Source: Edaphochlamys debaryana (Eukaryota > Chlorophyta > Chlorophyceae > Chlamydomonadales). From it: 64,000 nt of DNA. The translations under genes and the position numbers were made by a program. The stretch spans positions 496,001 through 560,000 of the forward strand of contig JAEHOE010000015.1 of assembly GCA_016858145.1 (NCBI GenBank), given 5' to 3'. Numbering within the stretch: position 1 is the stretch's first letter; each line of letters opens with the position of its first letter. The notes under the pieces are model-generated. The model had not been told where the DNA came from and did no database searches. It saw nothing but the letters and a program-made list of their open reading frames with translations. This document shows, piece after piece, positions 36,214 through 46,300 of this stretch.

Positions 36214-36561
36214 GGGCCGGGGAGGAGGCGCTGGGGCCAGGGGAGCGAGAGGGTCGATGGGGGGGAGGGGGAGCGAGGGTGGCACCGTGTGAGTGCGGGC
36301 GGGGGCCCAGGACTCGTTCCGCGGCCCCGGTACGAAGGCAAGAGTGCAGGCGCTGGGAGGTGTGTGAGGTCGGTTGGTGGACGCTCTGTTTGCCTTTGAG
36401 CAGCCTGTACGCAGCTGGAGAGAAGTTACCACGGGTCACTCTGTCTCATAGAAGGGGCATAGAAGGGGCATTGTGGGGGCTGAAGCGCAACAGACACAGA
36501 CACAGACACGACACGATGGGCGTGCCCCGCCTCCTAGCTAGGTAGAGCGCAACCGACCGAC

Positions 36562-38166
36562 ATGTCGGCGGCCGCGGCCCGGTCCGCGTGGGCCAGAGGC
36601 CCAGCTCCGCTCAAAGTAGAGTACTCGCTGACCACCCCCTTGAACCGCGAGCGACGCACTCGCGCGAACCTGACCGGCCACATCAATGGCTTCTCCGCAG
36701 CAGAACTCGGAAAGAAAGATACCCTGGACCTAGTGAAACTGGCAATTAGCGACATCACGGATGAGCTCAAGAACGCTGGCCCGAAGGCCGTTCAGCAATT
36801 CGGCGGCATCCGATTCACGGACCTTAGCACAGCGGACCCCGACGCCCCAGCCGCCTGCCTGGCCACCATCACGCTGGCCCTGAGCGATGCTGGGCAGGCG
36901 AAGTTCAAGAGCATGCTGGCCGCGGTGGCCGACTACGCCGGCGACAGCGTGTTCCAAACCCCCGCCATCCTCTCTGGCCCCCCCACCGCCCCCTCCTACA
37001 TCCCCGAGGTGGACTGGACGGTGGAGTGGACCGAGGACCTCATCGCCATCGACTCCTACGGCTGGCCGACCGAGTTCGGAGAACTGAACGTGCGAGAGGT
37101 GACCCGCTTCACCCTGGGCTCCCTCCCTGCGCGCGTGGCAACGCACGTGGACGGCTGCTCGGCCCTGGAGTCGGGAGACCGCTGCATCCTGTACTTCCCG
37201 GCGGGCACGAAGCTCCCGGGAAACCTGAACGAGCCCCCTCCGGCCTCGGGCTGGAAAGAGCGGGAGGACTGGACCAAGTACCTGGACGGGTCGAAGACCA
37301 ACGACCCCACCTTCACGCTGCGGTGCCGCCCGCTGCACCGGGGCAACTACGACCGCGCCTTCCGCAATGGCGCCCTCAAGCACGAGGCGTACAGCAACAG
37401 CAAGCAGCGGCACCAGCCGCCGGAGTCGGAGGACGCCGAGGACCCGTACATCGGCCCCTGGGCGGATGACGTGGACGCGGCTGAGGCCGAGGCGGCAGCC
37501 GCAGCGGCCGCCGCCGCCGCAGCAGCAGCAGCAGGAGCGGCCGTACAGGAGGAGGAGGCGGAGGGCTCGGGGGAGACCGGGGGCGGCGGCGCACCAGCGG
37601 CCAGCACCGAGACTGTGGGGGTGGCGGCTGAGGAGCAGGAGGCGGACTCCACCGCTGCCGTGGAGTCGCACCCCGAGGGCACCGACAGCGAGGGCGGCGA
37701 GAGGGCGGCGGAAGGGGGCGAGGGACTGGGGGCGGACGAGGCGGACCCAGCCGCCCACGAGGAGCCAGCGGGAGCCGACGGGCAGGCGGACTTGGGCTGC
37801 GCGCCCAACGCCGCGGCTGGGGCGGGAGACGACGGCCAGCTGCCGCTGGGCCTGCTGCGTGCCGCCGCCGCCGTGGACCCGGAGGGCGACGACGAGCAGA
37901 TCACGGCGCTGGCGGCCCTAGCGCTACCCCAGCGGGGCGGAGCGGGCAGGGGCCGCGGCCCTGCACGGGGCGGGGCCACAGGCCGCCTCAGCGGCAAGAA
38001 CGGCAGGGGCGGCGGCAGCACCGGCTCGAGCCCCCCTGGGAAAAAGACGAGGGTGCCGCTGCCCTCGGAGACGGACCTGGACGACGCTGGTGGAGGCCAC
38101 GCCATCCCGGCGCGCCGCTCCCTCGCTGCCAGCTGGGCGGAGGTGGCTTCGGGCGACCTCATCTAA
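36562..38166 (+). CDS. LINE ORF1 protein
   Basis: 534 aa. The first ~300 residues are a folded-looking region (LVKLAISDITDELKNAGPKA; VDWTVEWTEDLIAIDSYGWP; FTLGSLPARVATHV) that I cannot assign to a named domain. Then come a poly-Ala run near 37490-37530, an acidic Glu/Ala-rich segment and a Gly/Arg-rich basic tail (GRGRGPARGGATGR). By position it is the RNA-binding ORF1 of a two-ORF LINE that packages the transcript. The stop TAA is immediately followed by the ORF2 ATG (TAAATG). Confidence 0.8.
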   Translation: MSAAAARSAWARGPAPLKVEYSLTTPLNRERRTRANLTGHINGFSAAELGKKDTLDLVKLAISDITDELKNAGPKAVQQFGGIRFTDLSTADPDAPAACLATITLALSDAGQAKFKSMLAAVADYAGDSVFQTPAILSGPPTAPSYIPEVDWTVEWTEDLIAIDSYGWPTEFGELNVREVTRFTLGSLPARVATHVDGCSALESGDRCILYFPAGTKLPGNLNEPPPASGWKEREDWTKYLDGSKTNDPTFTLRCRPLHRGNYDRAFRNGALKHEAYSNSKQRHQPPESEDAEDPYIGPWADDVDAAEAEAAAAAAAAAAAAAAGAAVQEEEAEGSGETGGGGAPAASTETVGVAAEEQEADSTAAVESHPEGTDSEGGERAAEGGEGLGADEADPAAHEEPAGADGQADLGCAPNAAAGAGDDGQLPLGLLRAAAAVDPEGDDEQITALAALALPQRGGAGRGRGPARGGATGRLSGKNGRGGGSTGSSPPGKKTRVPLPSETDLDDAGGGHAIPARRSLAASWAEVASGDLI

Positions 38167-41100
38167 ATGCCCGGGCGCCGCCCTCGGGAGCGAGCGGGAC
38201 TCCCACCGCTCAGGGTCGCAACCCACAACGTACGAGGCATCTTGGGGGGTGGAAACCGTCAGCTGGATCGCCTTACCGCCCTCATGCAGCAGTGGGCGAG
38301 GCAGCGGCTTGACGTAGTATGTTTACAAGAGACTAAGCTCCCAGCAGCGCAGACCAACTGGGTGCAGACCCAGATGAGCGTCATTGCAGCCCAGCTCCAC
38401 GTGGGCGACTGGCAATCCTTTTGGTCGCCGGCAGGCCAGGGGCCACGGGGCGGCCCAGCCGGCGGCGTCGCCATCCTGATACGTAAAGCCTTGATAACTG
38501 GAGGAGCTCTACAAGTGCCTGTGGCTCCTTCAACGACCGACACAGAGGGCCGACTTGTGCAGCTGCCAGTACGATGGGGTGGCCACAGCTTCACGCTGAC
38601 CTGCGCCTACCTTCCTTCCGCCAACCCTTCAGCTCAACGTTGCTTTATTGAGACTGTCCTCGGCCCCAGTCTGTCAGCCACGAGCACCCACCTCCTAGCA
38701 GCCGACTTCAACTTCGTCCCCAACCCCGCCCTGGACAGCATCTCGGCGCATGGGCGCCCCGACGATGCCGCCACCACAGCAACTTTCTCCACCTTCTGCC
38801 CAGGCTTCGTTGACTTCTATCGTGCCCTTCACCCCGAGCAGCGCGCATACACGTTCACCAACGGCGCCAGCGCCGCCCGCCTCGACCGCCTTCTCGCCTC
38901 CAGTCCCCTGGCGGCCCACGTGCCCACCTGCCGCGTGGAGTCAGGCCGCCCCTCTGACCACCGGCTGGTTTCCATCTACATCAACCCCCTTGATACGGCA
39001 CGGCCCCCCGGGCGGGGCCTCCCAAGAGCCCGCCTCCACTTCTTGGATCACCCCGACCTGCGAGACCAGTTTGGCGACTGGCTTATACAAGCGAGTGCCG
39101 CACGCCCAACCACGCCCGCCGAGTGCCTGCAGTGGTGGACCCGCTTCAAGCGCTCCCTCCTCATCAGCTGCAACCGACTCAACCGTATGGCCCGCCAGCG
39201 CCGCCTGCAGGCAACTGCAGAAGCAGAGGCGGCTGCCCAAGCAGAAGCCGCAGCATTTGCAGCCGTAGCAGCGGGCGACCTCAGCGCCGCGTCAGCAGCG
39301 GCCGCCGCGCGCGCAGCTGCCGCCGCCGCCAGCCTCCGCGCCGCAGCACCATGGGCCCGCCGCGCACGTCAAGCCTGGCTCCGGACTGGGGAGCGCCCCT
39401 GCCCAGCCATCACACGACTAATCCGCCCCGTCTCAGGTGGCTGCGTCATACGACAGCTTCAGCGCCCTGACGGGTCCCAGGCAACCAATCCCGAAGAGTT
39501 ACCTGAGGTGATGGCAGAGTTCTGGAGCAGAGTCAGCACAGCCGCAGCTGCCGACCCAGAAGCCCGCGCACAGGTCTTACACGCCCTACGTGCAGCCGGC
39601 AACCGCTGCCCGCCGAGCCGTGTAGCCGAGATGGGGGCAGCGGAGGTTCTGGCAAAGGAGGTAGCCACAGCTATTGCCGGCGCCCGGCCCGGAACTGCCC
39701 CCGGCGCAGATGGCATCCCCATGGATCTCTACAAGGCGTACGCAGCACAGCTAACCCCTATCCTCGTTGACGTCTTCACCGCCATTGGGACCACCGAGTC
39801 GACCCCAGCAGGCTTTCTGGACGCAGTGATCTCGTGCTTTCACAAGGGCGGGGACCCAGCTGTCGCCGCCATGTACCGCCCAATCGCCCTCCTGGACACG
39901 GACTACCGCCTCCTTGCCCGCGTCCTCGCCCGCCGCCTCCTCCCCGCCTTCGTGGAGGCCATTGACAACGAGCAGACTGCCTTCCTCACCCTTCGCCTCA
40001 TCTCCGACAACATCCTCCTCATGCAGCTGCTCGCTGAGTCCTTGCGCAAATCAGGCGAGTCGGGCCTCATAGCCTTCCTCGACTTCCACAAAGCGTACGA
40101 CACCGTGGACAGGCCGTTCCTCCTCGCCTGCCTGGATGCTCTGGGGGTTGGCGATGGCTTTCTTAGATGGGTCAGACTGATCTACACGGGCACCAGATCG
40201 GCTGCCTTGGTCAACGGTCAGCTTTCCAGCTATAAGGCAGTTACAGCTGGGGTACGACAGGGCTGCCCGCTGGCCCCCCTTCTCTACCTGGCCCCCGGAC
40301 AAGCCCTGCTCTCCTTCCTCAAGCGACTTGAACTGGGGTTCGCCCTAGCCAACACGCGCCTCACAGCCAGCCAGTATGCAGATGACTACGGACAGATCCT
40401 GCGATCCACCGCCCTCGTCTCCGCCCTGATGAGCGCCATGGACACCTTCGCAGCAGCGTCAGGCCAACGCCTCAACGTGGGAAAGTGCGAGCTCCTCCGC
40501 ATCGGCACGCCGCCGCCCCCGGCCCTCCAGCAGCATCCCCCCCCCGGACCCCAGGCTGCGGAGCAGGTTGCCGGCCTCCACCTCGCCGCCTCTGCACGCA
40601 CCCTTGGCGTCACGTTCTCCACACAACCAACGGCGGCCACTCCCATCCCTCCATCCCTGCTGGACAAGTTCCTCAGCCGCCTGACTCTGATCGCGAGGAT
40701 GGGCCTCTCAGCCTTCGGCGTTGCCTCATGCCTGTCCGCCTACGGCCTGGGCACCCTCCTCTACCACTGCCAGCACAACGGCCTACCCCCTCGTACGGCG
40801 ACAGAGCACCTAGTGGGCACGGTGGCGGCCCTGACCGACCGCAACATGACGCCTGCTCGATACAGGGACAACCCCAACGCACTGCCCGCAGGAGCACCCA
40901 CGAGCTGCATGTACCTCTCCCCGGCAGTTGGCGGCTTTGGCCTGCTCCCCCTCGTCGAGCACACTGGCGCCAGGCACGCGAGTGCGGCACTCCGTGGCAT
41001 TCTGGGCGCCTGCGGCCTCCTCCGCTACCGCCCGCCGTGGACCGCGCCGCTCGTCTCCCTGCTCCGCTCAACCCACCCAGCAGCACACCCGCTCTGCCTC

Positions 41101-42420
41101 CTGACAATGCGGCGCCCGACCTCGTCGATCGGTCTCCGCATCTTGGGGGCCACAGTCCCACGCGCAACCTCACCAGCACTGGTGCGCGTGGCAGGCGCGC
41201 TAGCGCTGCTGCCCCGGGCCCAAGTGATTGCTCCCATGCCAGCCGGAGCCTGGGTCTACAATGCACCGCTTTGGGGCAACCCAGCCCTGCCCGCGGGGAA
41301 CATCGACAACAACGCCCCAAGCTGGGGCCTCGAAGGCGAGTTCACAGATCTGTTCGCGGTTCCGGGACTGCGGACAGTAGGCACGGCAGTCCGCTGCCTA
41401 GATGAGCTTGAGCGCATCCGAGGGATGCACGGGCTGGAGGGCAGCATAGGCCGGGCTCTCGCACGGGCGAGGGCCCAGATCAACAGGTCATATACCGAAA
41501 GGGTAGTACAGAGCATTTTGGGCACGCAGGTGGGAGCGCTCCCGCAAGCACTCCGCAATGGACTAGACATGGGACAGCGCCTGGGCGCGCTTATTAGCCG
41601 GCTCCCGGCCGGATGGGCCGAAGCAGCACGGGGGGTGGACGATCAGGCGGCCGCCCCAGGGGAAGAAGAGGCTTGGGCGAACATTGCCAGGGGCATAGGC
41701 TGGGAGGACGTCAGCTTGGCAAAGATGACAGTTAGCCTGGCCACGCACTTGCAATTGGGACCGGCTCGGGTTAAGCTAGCACGGAAGCATGCACTTTACA
41801 TTCAGGAGGCGTACGGCACAGACACGGCATCAGCAGAAGCAGTGGCAAGTCTGAAAGCGGTTTGGCCGAGGTTGTGGGGCATTAAGTGGGATCCGGGCAA
41901 TAAAGAGCCCTTGTGGAGGCTGGCGATGGATGGCTTCCCGGGATTTGGCATGCACCGGAGCCAGTTAGGAACTGAGAACGTGGCGAGGTGTCCGTGTGGG
42001 CGGGCCATGGAGCAAGGCGATCGGCTCCACCATTTCTGGTATTGTCCAGCCGCTGTGGCTGTTCGTATGCGCCTCAGTCATGGTATTGGCAGGGCGGTGA
42101 AACGACACGAGGTGTGGCTTGCTGTGCCCCCAGAGGGCACCGGGATTCATGCGGATCCATGGGACGTGGTGTGTCTGGCCGCGATATGCGCGATGGACCG
42201 GGCCAGAAGGTACAAGTATGCGCACAGGGACGCTCAGGACCACTCCTTGATGATGGCACAGGCTTTAGCAGTAGCACGAGGCGAGTTTGAGGGCCGTTTG
42301 CAGTGTTTTGCGGAGGTTGGGCTCACGCACAGGGGCTGGGATGAGGTCCCAACCGACCACCCTTTCCTAGCGGCCAGGGCGGACGGATCAGTGCAGTATG
42401 CAGGCCCGGACGCCCCTTGA
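38167..42420 (+). CDS. LINE ORF2: AP-type endonuclease and reverse transcriptase
   Basis: 1417 aa. The N-terminal endonuclease/exonuclease/phosphatase domain shows THNVRGI, VVCLQETKL, ADFNFVPN and the catalytic SDHRLVS. The central reverse transcriptase shows FHKGGDPAVAAMYRPIALLD, FLDFHKAYDTVDR, GVRQGCPLAP and the active-site YADD at about residue 736. Near the C terminus a zinc-knuckle-like CPCGRAMEQGDRLHHFWYC occurs. This is the L1-like arrangement, which nicks target DNA and primes reverse transcription there. No RNase H domain was recognised. The frame is completely open. The start directly abuts the ORF1 stop, so translation probably depends on reinitiation. Confidence 0.93.
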   Translation: MPGRRPRERAGLPPLRVATHNVRGILGGGNRQLDRLTALMQQWARQRLDVVCLQETKLPAAQTNWVQTQMSVIAAQLHVGDWQSFWSPAGQGPRGGPAGGVAILIRKALITGGALQVPVAPSTTDTEGRLVQLPVRWGGHSFTLTCAYLPSANPSAQRCFIETVLGPSLSATSTHLLAADFNFVPNPALDSISAHGRPDDAATTATFSTFCPGFVDFYRALHPEQRAYTFTNGASAARLDRLLASSPLAAHVPTCRVESGRPSDHRLVSIYINPLDTARPPGRGLPRARLHFLDHPDLRDQFGDWLIQASAARPTTPAECLQWWTRFKRSLLISCNRLNRMARQRRLQATAEAEAAAQAEAAAFAAVAAGDLSAASAAAAARAAAAAASLRAAAPWARRARQAWLRTGERPCPAITRLIRPVSGGCVIRQLQRPDGSQATNPEELPEVMAEFWSRVSTAAAADPEARAQVLHALRAAGNRCPPSRVAEMGAAEVLAKEVATAIAGARPGTAPGADGIPMDLYKAYAAQLTPILVDVFTAIGTTESTPAGFLDAVISCFHKGGDPAVAAMYRPIALLDTDYRLLARVLARRLLPAFVEAIDNEQTAFLTLRLISDNILLMQLLAESLRKSGESGLIAFLDFHKAYDTVDRPFLLACLDALGVGDGFLRWVRLIYTGTRSAALVNGQLSSYKAVTAGVRQGCPLAPLLYLAPGQALLSFLKRLELGFALANTRLTASQYADDYGQILRSTALVSALMSAMDTFAAASGQRLNVGKCELLRIGTPPPPALQQHPPPGPQAAEQVAGLHLAASARTLGVTFSTQPTAATPIPPSLLDKFLSRLTLIARMGLSAFGVASCLSAYGLGTLLYHCQHNGLPPRTATEHLVGTVAALTDRNMTPARYRDNPNALPAGAPTSCMYLSPAVGGFGLLPLVEHTGARHASAALRGILGACGLLRYRPPWTAPLVSLLRSTHPAAHPLCLLTMRRPTSSIGLRILGATVPRATSPALVRVAGALALLPRAQVIAPMPAGAWVYNAPLWGNPALPAGNIDNNAPSWGLEGEFTDLFAVPGLRTVGTAVRCLDELERIRGMHGLEGSIGRALARARAQINRSYTERVVQSILGTQVGALPQALRNGLDMGQRLGALISRLPAGWAEAARGVDDQAAAPGEEEAWANIARGIGWEDVSLAKMTVSLATHLQLGPARVKLARKHALYIQEAYGTDTASAEAVASLKAVWPRLWGIKWDPGNKEPLWRLAMDGFPGFGMHRSQLGTENVARCPCGRAMEQGDRLHHFWYCPAAVAVRMRLSHGIGRAVKRHEVWLAVPPEGTGIHADPWDVVCLAAICAMDRARRYKYAHRDAQDHSLMMAQALAVARGEFEGRLQCFAEVGLTHRGWDEVPTDHPFLAARADGSVQYAGPDAP

Positions 42421-42435
42421 TGGAGGCGGGGCACA

Positions 42436-42632
42436 CCCTGCGGCGCATAACAAACGGGAGGGAGCCGCAGGGGGGGGGGGGGTTCGCCCGGCGGCGCATA
42501 ACAAACGGGAGGGAGCCGCAGGGCAGGGGCGGGGACCGGGTGAGCTACACGTGGCGTTTGATGGGATGTGCACCTTGCGGAAAGGGGACATAGTCCTCTG
42601 CGGCGCATAACAAACGGGAGGGAGCCGCAGAG
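42436..42632 (+). promoter_or_regulatory. Three repeated stem-loops in the LINE 3' UTR
   Basis: Three copies of a ~30-bp block (core GCATAACAAACGGGAGGGA) are each bracketed by inverted arms: 42436-42444/42464-42472 (CCCTGCGGC/GCCGCAGGG), 42486-42495/42515-42524 (GCCC.GCGGC/GCCGC.GGGC, one mismatch) and 42596-42604/42624-42632 (CTCTGCGGC/GCCGCAGAG). Outer pairs differ between copies but stay complementary. These may be recognised by the reverse transcriptase or stabilise the 3' end. Confidence 0.75.
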
Positions 42633-42837
42633 TGGGAGTGAATGTGGGGTCGGGAGAGCCAGGATCGAGAGGTGTACGGCCAACAGTGTGAGCACATGAT
42701 GAACGGTGAACGGTTACTGGTAGGAGGCGCGGCCGAGGAGGGGCCATCGATACACGCTGAGCATGGTCATTGCGTGCCAAGGACTAAGGTGGGACCTGAG
42801 TGTGGTCAGTGCAAGTTATGACAGGGACTTGCGTTCT

Positions 42838-42929
42838 GGCTTGCAGGGGGCAAGCCCGTGAGGTGGGTCGCTTGGCCCCAGCGTTCAGCGCTGTGACCCC
42901 AGGGGGTTCCTTCATTGTAAACACCGAGG
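42838..42929 (+). promoter_or_regulatory. LINE 3'-terminal hairpin and poly(A)-type signal
   Basis: A perfect hairpin GGCTTGC-AGGGG-GCAAGCC spans 42838-42856. CAGCGTTCAGCGCTGTGACC and TTCATTGTAAACACCGAGG follow and end at the target-site duplication. TGTAA at 42916-42920 is a chlorophyte-type poly(A) signal. This is the part retained in the truncated copies elsewhere in the window. Confidence 0.75.
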
Positions 42930-43061
42930 ATTGTGGGGGTATGGGTGAGTGGTGCAAGCCCGGGGCTCTGTGTGGCTGCAGCGAGGGCCACATTGACAGG
43001 GTGGTGGGTCGTGGTGTGAGTGACTAGTGGCTAGAGGTTAGGCGCCCGTATCATAGGCTTC

Positions 43062-43069
43062 TATATATA
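43062..43069 (+). promoter_or_regulatory. Candidate TATA box upstream of WR6
   Basis: TATATATA lies about 240 bases before the WR6 ATG in an otherwise G/C-rich region. It is the clearest TATA-like element ahead of any gene in the window. Its use is not shown. Confidence 0.35.
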
Positions 43070-43309
43070 GACAACGGGGCGTAGTGCCTCTTTGGTGGCG
43101 TTGCCTTGTTAGCCTCGCTTGCGGAGCGTGGCCCAGGCTCGTGTTGAGGTAGGAGAGGGGTAGAGACTTGGGCCGGCATGGGCTTGCACGGGCCCATGGG
43201 CGATGGGGCCTGTGTCGATAGTTCAGCCGCCATGCGACAACGTGTTATGTTGTCTCTTTATGACCAGGTGTTAACTGCGATGGGGTTTTAGGGTACAAGC
43301 GCTTTTGAT

Positions 43310-46300
43310 ATGGAAGTGGGCCAGCATGTCTCTGCCGACGCGCTTCTGCCAGTGCCAGAGGTGCTCGGTGCTTTACTGGTAACTCAGCGGGAAGCTTACT
43401 CGCTTGCAGCTACGAAAGCAGCTCTCGAGCGGGTCGCCGATTCGGCTGCAATCCGCGACGCGAGCCACCTGCACTTCACGGGAGCCTACGTTGGTCTAGT
43501 ACTGGGGGAGCCTGTCAGCGGGCAGACGACGGTGGTTGTCCGTGGGCTTCACTCGGTCGGTGAGAGCTCTCACTCCTGCCCGGACCTCTTCGCCATCCGC
43601 ACGTTGCCACAAACATCTTCCCCACCCGCACATGGCCGCCAACATAGCCCCTGGATCCCCCGACTGCCTCGACAACCTTCCCCTAACTCCGCAGACCTAT
43701 CCCGCCAGCTGGTGCATGTGGATGGCGGCAGTGAGGCGCACCCCCTGGCCGCAGTGCTGCCCGGGCCGCCCACCACCCAGCAGTGGCGGGAGGCGTGCAG
43801 GGAGCTGGCGGGCAGGCTTCTGCGGGGGGAGGCGGAGCACGTGACAGCGGCGGAGGTGGGCTGGGGGGCGCAGGGCAGGGCTACGTGAGCTTGTACGTGC
43901 CACCGTCCCTTACGCCTCGGCCCTTCCTTCCCCACCTGCAGCTCCGGTCCGTGTGCGAGCGCCTGGCGGTGCTGCAGCGGTGCGCTGCGGAGCTGCCGGC
44001 CCCGGGGCAACCCGTGGACGCCGCCAGGCGCAAGGCGCTCGAGGCGGTGCTGGCAGCATGTGAGATGGACGAGCCCACATGGGAGCTGTGGTGCCGAAAC
44101 CTTAGGAAGTGGCGGTGGGACGCGGAGCGGGCGGCTGAGCTTGCCGCCACCGGCGGGCTCTTCGAGCCGGGATCGGGGCCGTCAAACGAGTCGCGTGTCC
44201 CACGCCGACCGTGTGAGCAGCAACAGTGCTCGGTGCCGGCCGCTCAAGGGCGCCAGGAGGCCAGCAACGCAGCTACGGCAGCTAGCGACACCGGGGCGGC
44301 CAAACGGATGCGAGTTGCTGGGGGAGGCATGGCCGGCAAAGGCTGGACATGGGAACCCCCTGCCAAGCTGCGGCGGATCGTTACTTCTGGCCCGCACAAC
44401 GCCGGGGGCACATCCTCGGCCTCCGCCGGCGCAGTCAATCTGGTGCAGAAGGCGCTGCCCCTCAGCGGGGCCTACGTTGCCGTCAAGCCGCCGTGGCTTG
44501 ACAAGCTGAGGGCAGCCGCAGGCTCAGCATCCCCGACGGCTGCGGCGCGGGAGGGGCCGTCGAGCAGTGCTGATGCCGCCTTCATGGCGGCGCGCTCGGA
44601 GACCGCTCCGTGGGAGCCGGGGCCGCGACCTTCCTCGGCCGGATACATCACCGCCCCCGAGCCCTCCTCGGTAGTGGTGGACGCGTGGGCCCGGCGAGTG
44701 CACCTGCTCCTACTGGCCCAGCCCGACCGTGCGATGCGTTGGAAGGACGTAGCCAGCAGGTATACGGCGACAAGGCTTGTTCGTTTTCTTCGGGATGCAT
44801 GTGCTGAGGGTGGTTGCAGCTATCGCAGGTTTCCCTTAGTGCCTCAACCATTCCCTTGCAGGCCGGGCCTTGAGCCTCCCAGCCACGTGCAGCTGGACGG
44901 GAGGACGGCTCCCACTTTCCTCCAGACGTTCGGCCACCTGTGGAGGGTGTCGGGCTCCCAGTGGAGCGAGATCATGCTCGTTGCCGCCCCTCCGCCGCCG
45001 CGGCTCTCCAGCCCGCCTCCGCAGCCGCCGCCGTGGCTGGCACACCTGCAGCAGACCTCCCCAGCGGCCCCGGGCGCACCCGACAAGTCACACCCAAAAT
45101 CACGACAGCCGAGCAGCACGGTGCAATCTGGACAGCGGCAGCCCGCGCTCTCCGGAGTGGCCCCGAAGCAGCCGCAGGCGCAGAGCAAAGGCGCTGGAGG
45201 CGGTGGGGCATGCCCCGAATCGGGCAAGGCTGGCACCAAGCCCCGCCCGTCGGACCCCTGCCTCGAGGCCTGGGCGGAGGCGGTCTACCGGCACCTGCTC
45301 ACGCAGCCAGACCACACGGCCGAGGCTAGGTCGCTTCCCAAGTAGGTTCTGGGGTGGTACTGACGGGAATCTGGGCAGATTGGGGGCAGTTGATACACTC
45401 CTGCACCCCCCCAACCCGCCCACTCGCACACCACCGGCTGCTGCTGCAAGAGTACGTTGCACCCCGTCCTCTCGCAGGCTGGGCCTGGGCCTACCCGCGG
45501 GCCTGCAGACCAACCTAAAGCTAAACCATGTCCTCTCAGGGCAGTCCTTCCGGAACCTCTGGGCCCTTTGGGCCCCGGGCCCCGGCCGGCCCCTGAGCGT
45601 CACCGCCCTGCCGGGCGCCCTGGAGCCATGGCTGGCGGCGCGGCGGAAGCAGGGCCGCAAAAGGCAGCCGAAACAGGCGGCAGGCGGGCCGAAGCCGGCA
45701 CCAGCCACCACGCTTGCGGAGGCGGGCTGCGGCGGGCCCGGTCCGGACCGTCCGGAAAGCGCGGGCGGTGTGGGTGGGGTGTGGGGTGGAGGGGGTTGAG
45801 GCGGAGGAGGTCGAGGAGGGCGAGGCCGCGCCGCTGGGCGGCCAGCGAGGCCTTGGGGCCGGCACGGCGGAGGCGGCGGGGGCCGAGGCCGGAGCCGAGG
45901 AGGTGGAGGAGGGCGAAGCCCAGCCTCCGCCCCACGCAGAGCACTGGTCCTCAGACGAGGAGGGCGAGGCCCGGTCACCGCATGCCTGGCCCCGGGCCCT
46001 GGACGGCGACACGGGGGAGGCGGGGGTGGAGGAGGAGGAGGAGGAGGAGGGCGAGGCTCGCTCGACGCCAGGAAGCGAGGAGCAGGCTGGGCCGCCTGCA
46101 CGCGGAACCCACCAGCGTGCGCCTGGTCCGGGCGACACCCCTGTCTATCGACCCGAGTCCGCGGCTGCTGCAGTGGCGGCCGTGAAGGGGGGCGGTGCAG
46201 CGAAGCGCCTGATTGCGGCGGCACCGCCCGACCGTCCGAGGCTGCAAAGTGTACAGCTCCAGCAGACGCTGGGGTGCGCTACGTATCCCGGTTGGCAGCC

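Larger units (their letters stand above)
36480..42929 (+). mobile_element. Full-length APE-type LINE (non-LTR retrotransposon)
   Basis: Flanked by a perfect 10-bp target-site duplication ATTGTGGGGG (36470-36479 and 42930-42939), which fixes both ends: 5' CTGAAGCGCAACAGACAC, 3' CATTGTAAACACCGAGG. Length is 6450 bp. It holds two complete ORFs and a 509-bp 3' UTR with four hairpins and a TGTAA signal at the end. There is no poly(A) tail. Intact ORFs and an exact duplication suggest recent insertion. Confidence 0.92.

Noticed and set aside
36730..38162. Long minus-strand open frames opposite LINE ORF1
   Set aside because: Antisense shadows of a GC-rich gene with no motifs.
40485..41405. Second + strand frame inside LINE ORF2
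   Set aside because: The ORF2 frame continues through with RT C-terminal and zinc-knuckle motifs. The other frame is low-complexity Pro/Arg.
36480..42929. LTR retrotransposon
   Set aside because: No long terminal repeats, integrase, protease or RNase H seen. The endonuclease is AP-type and the flanks are a target-site duplication.
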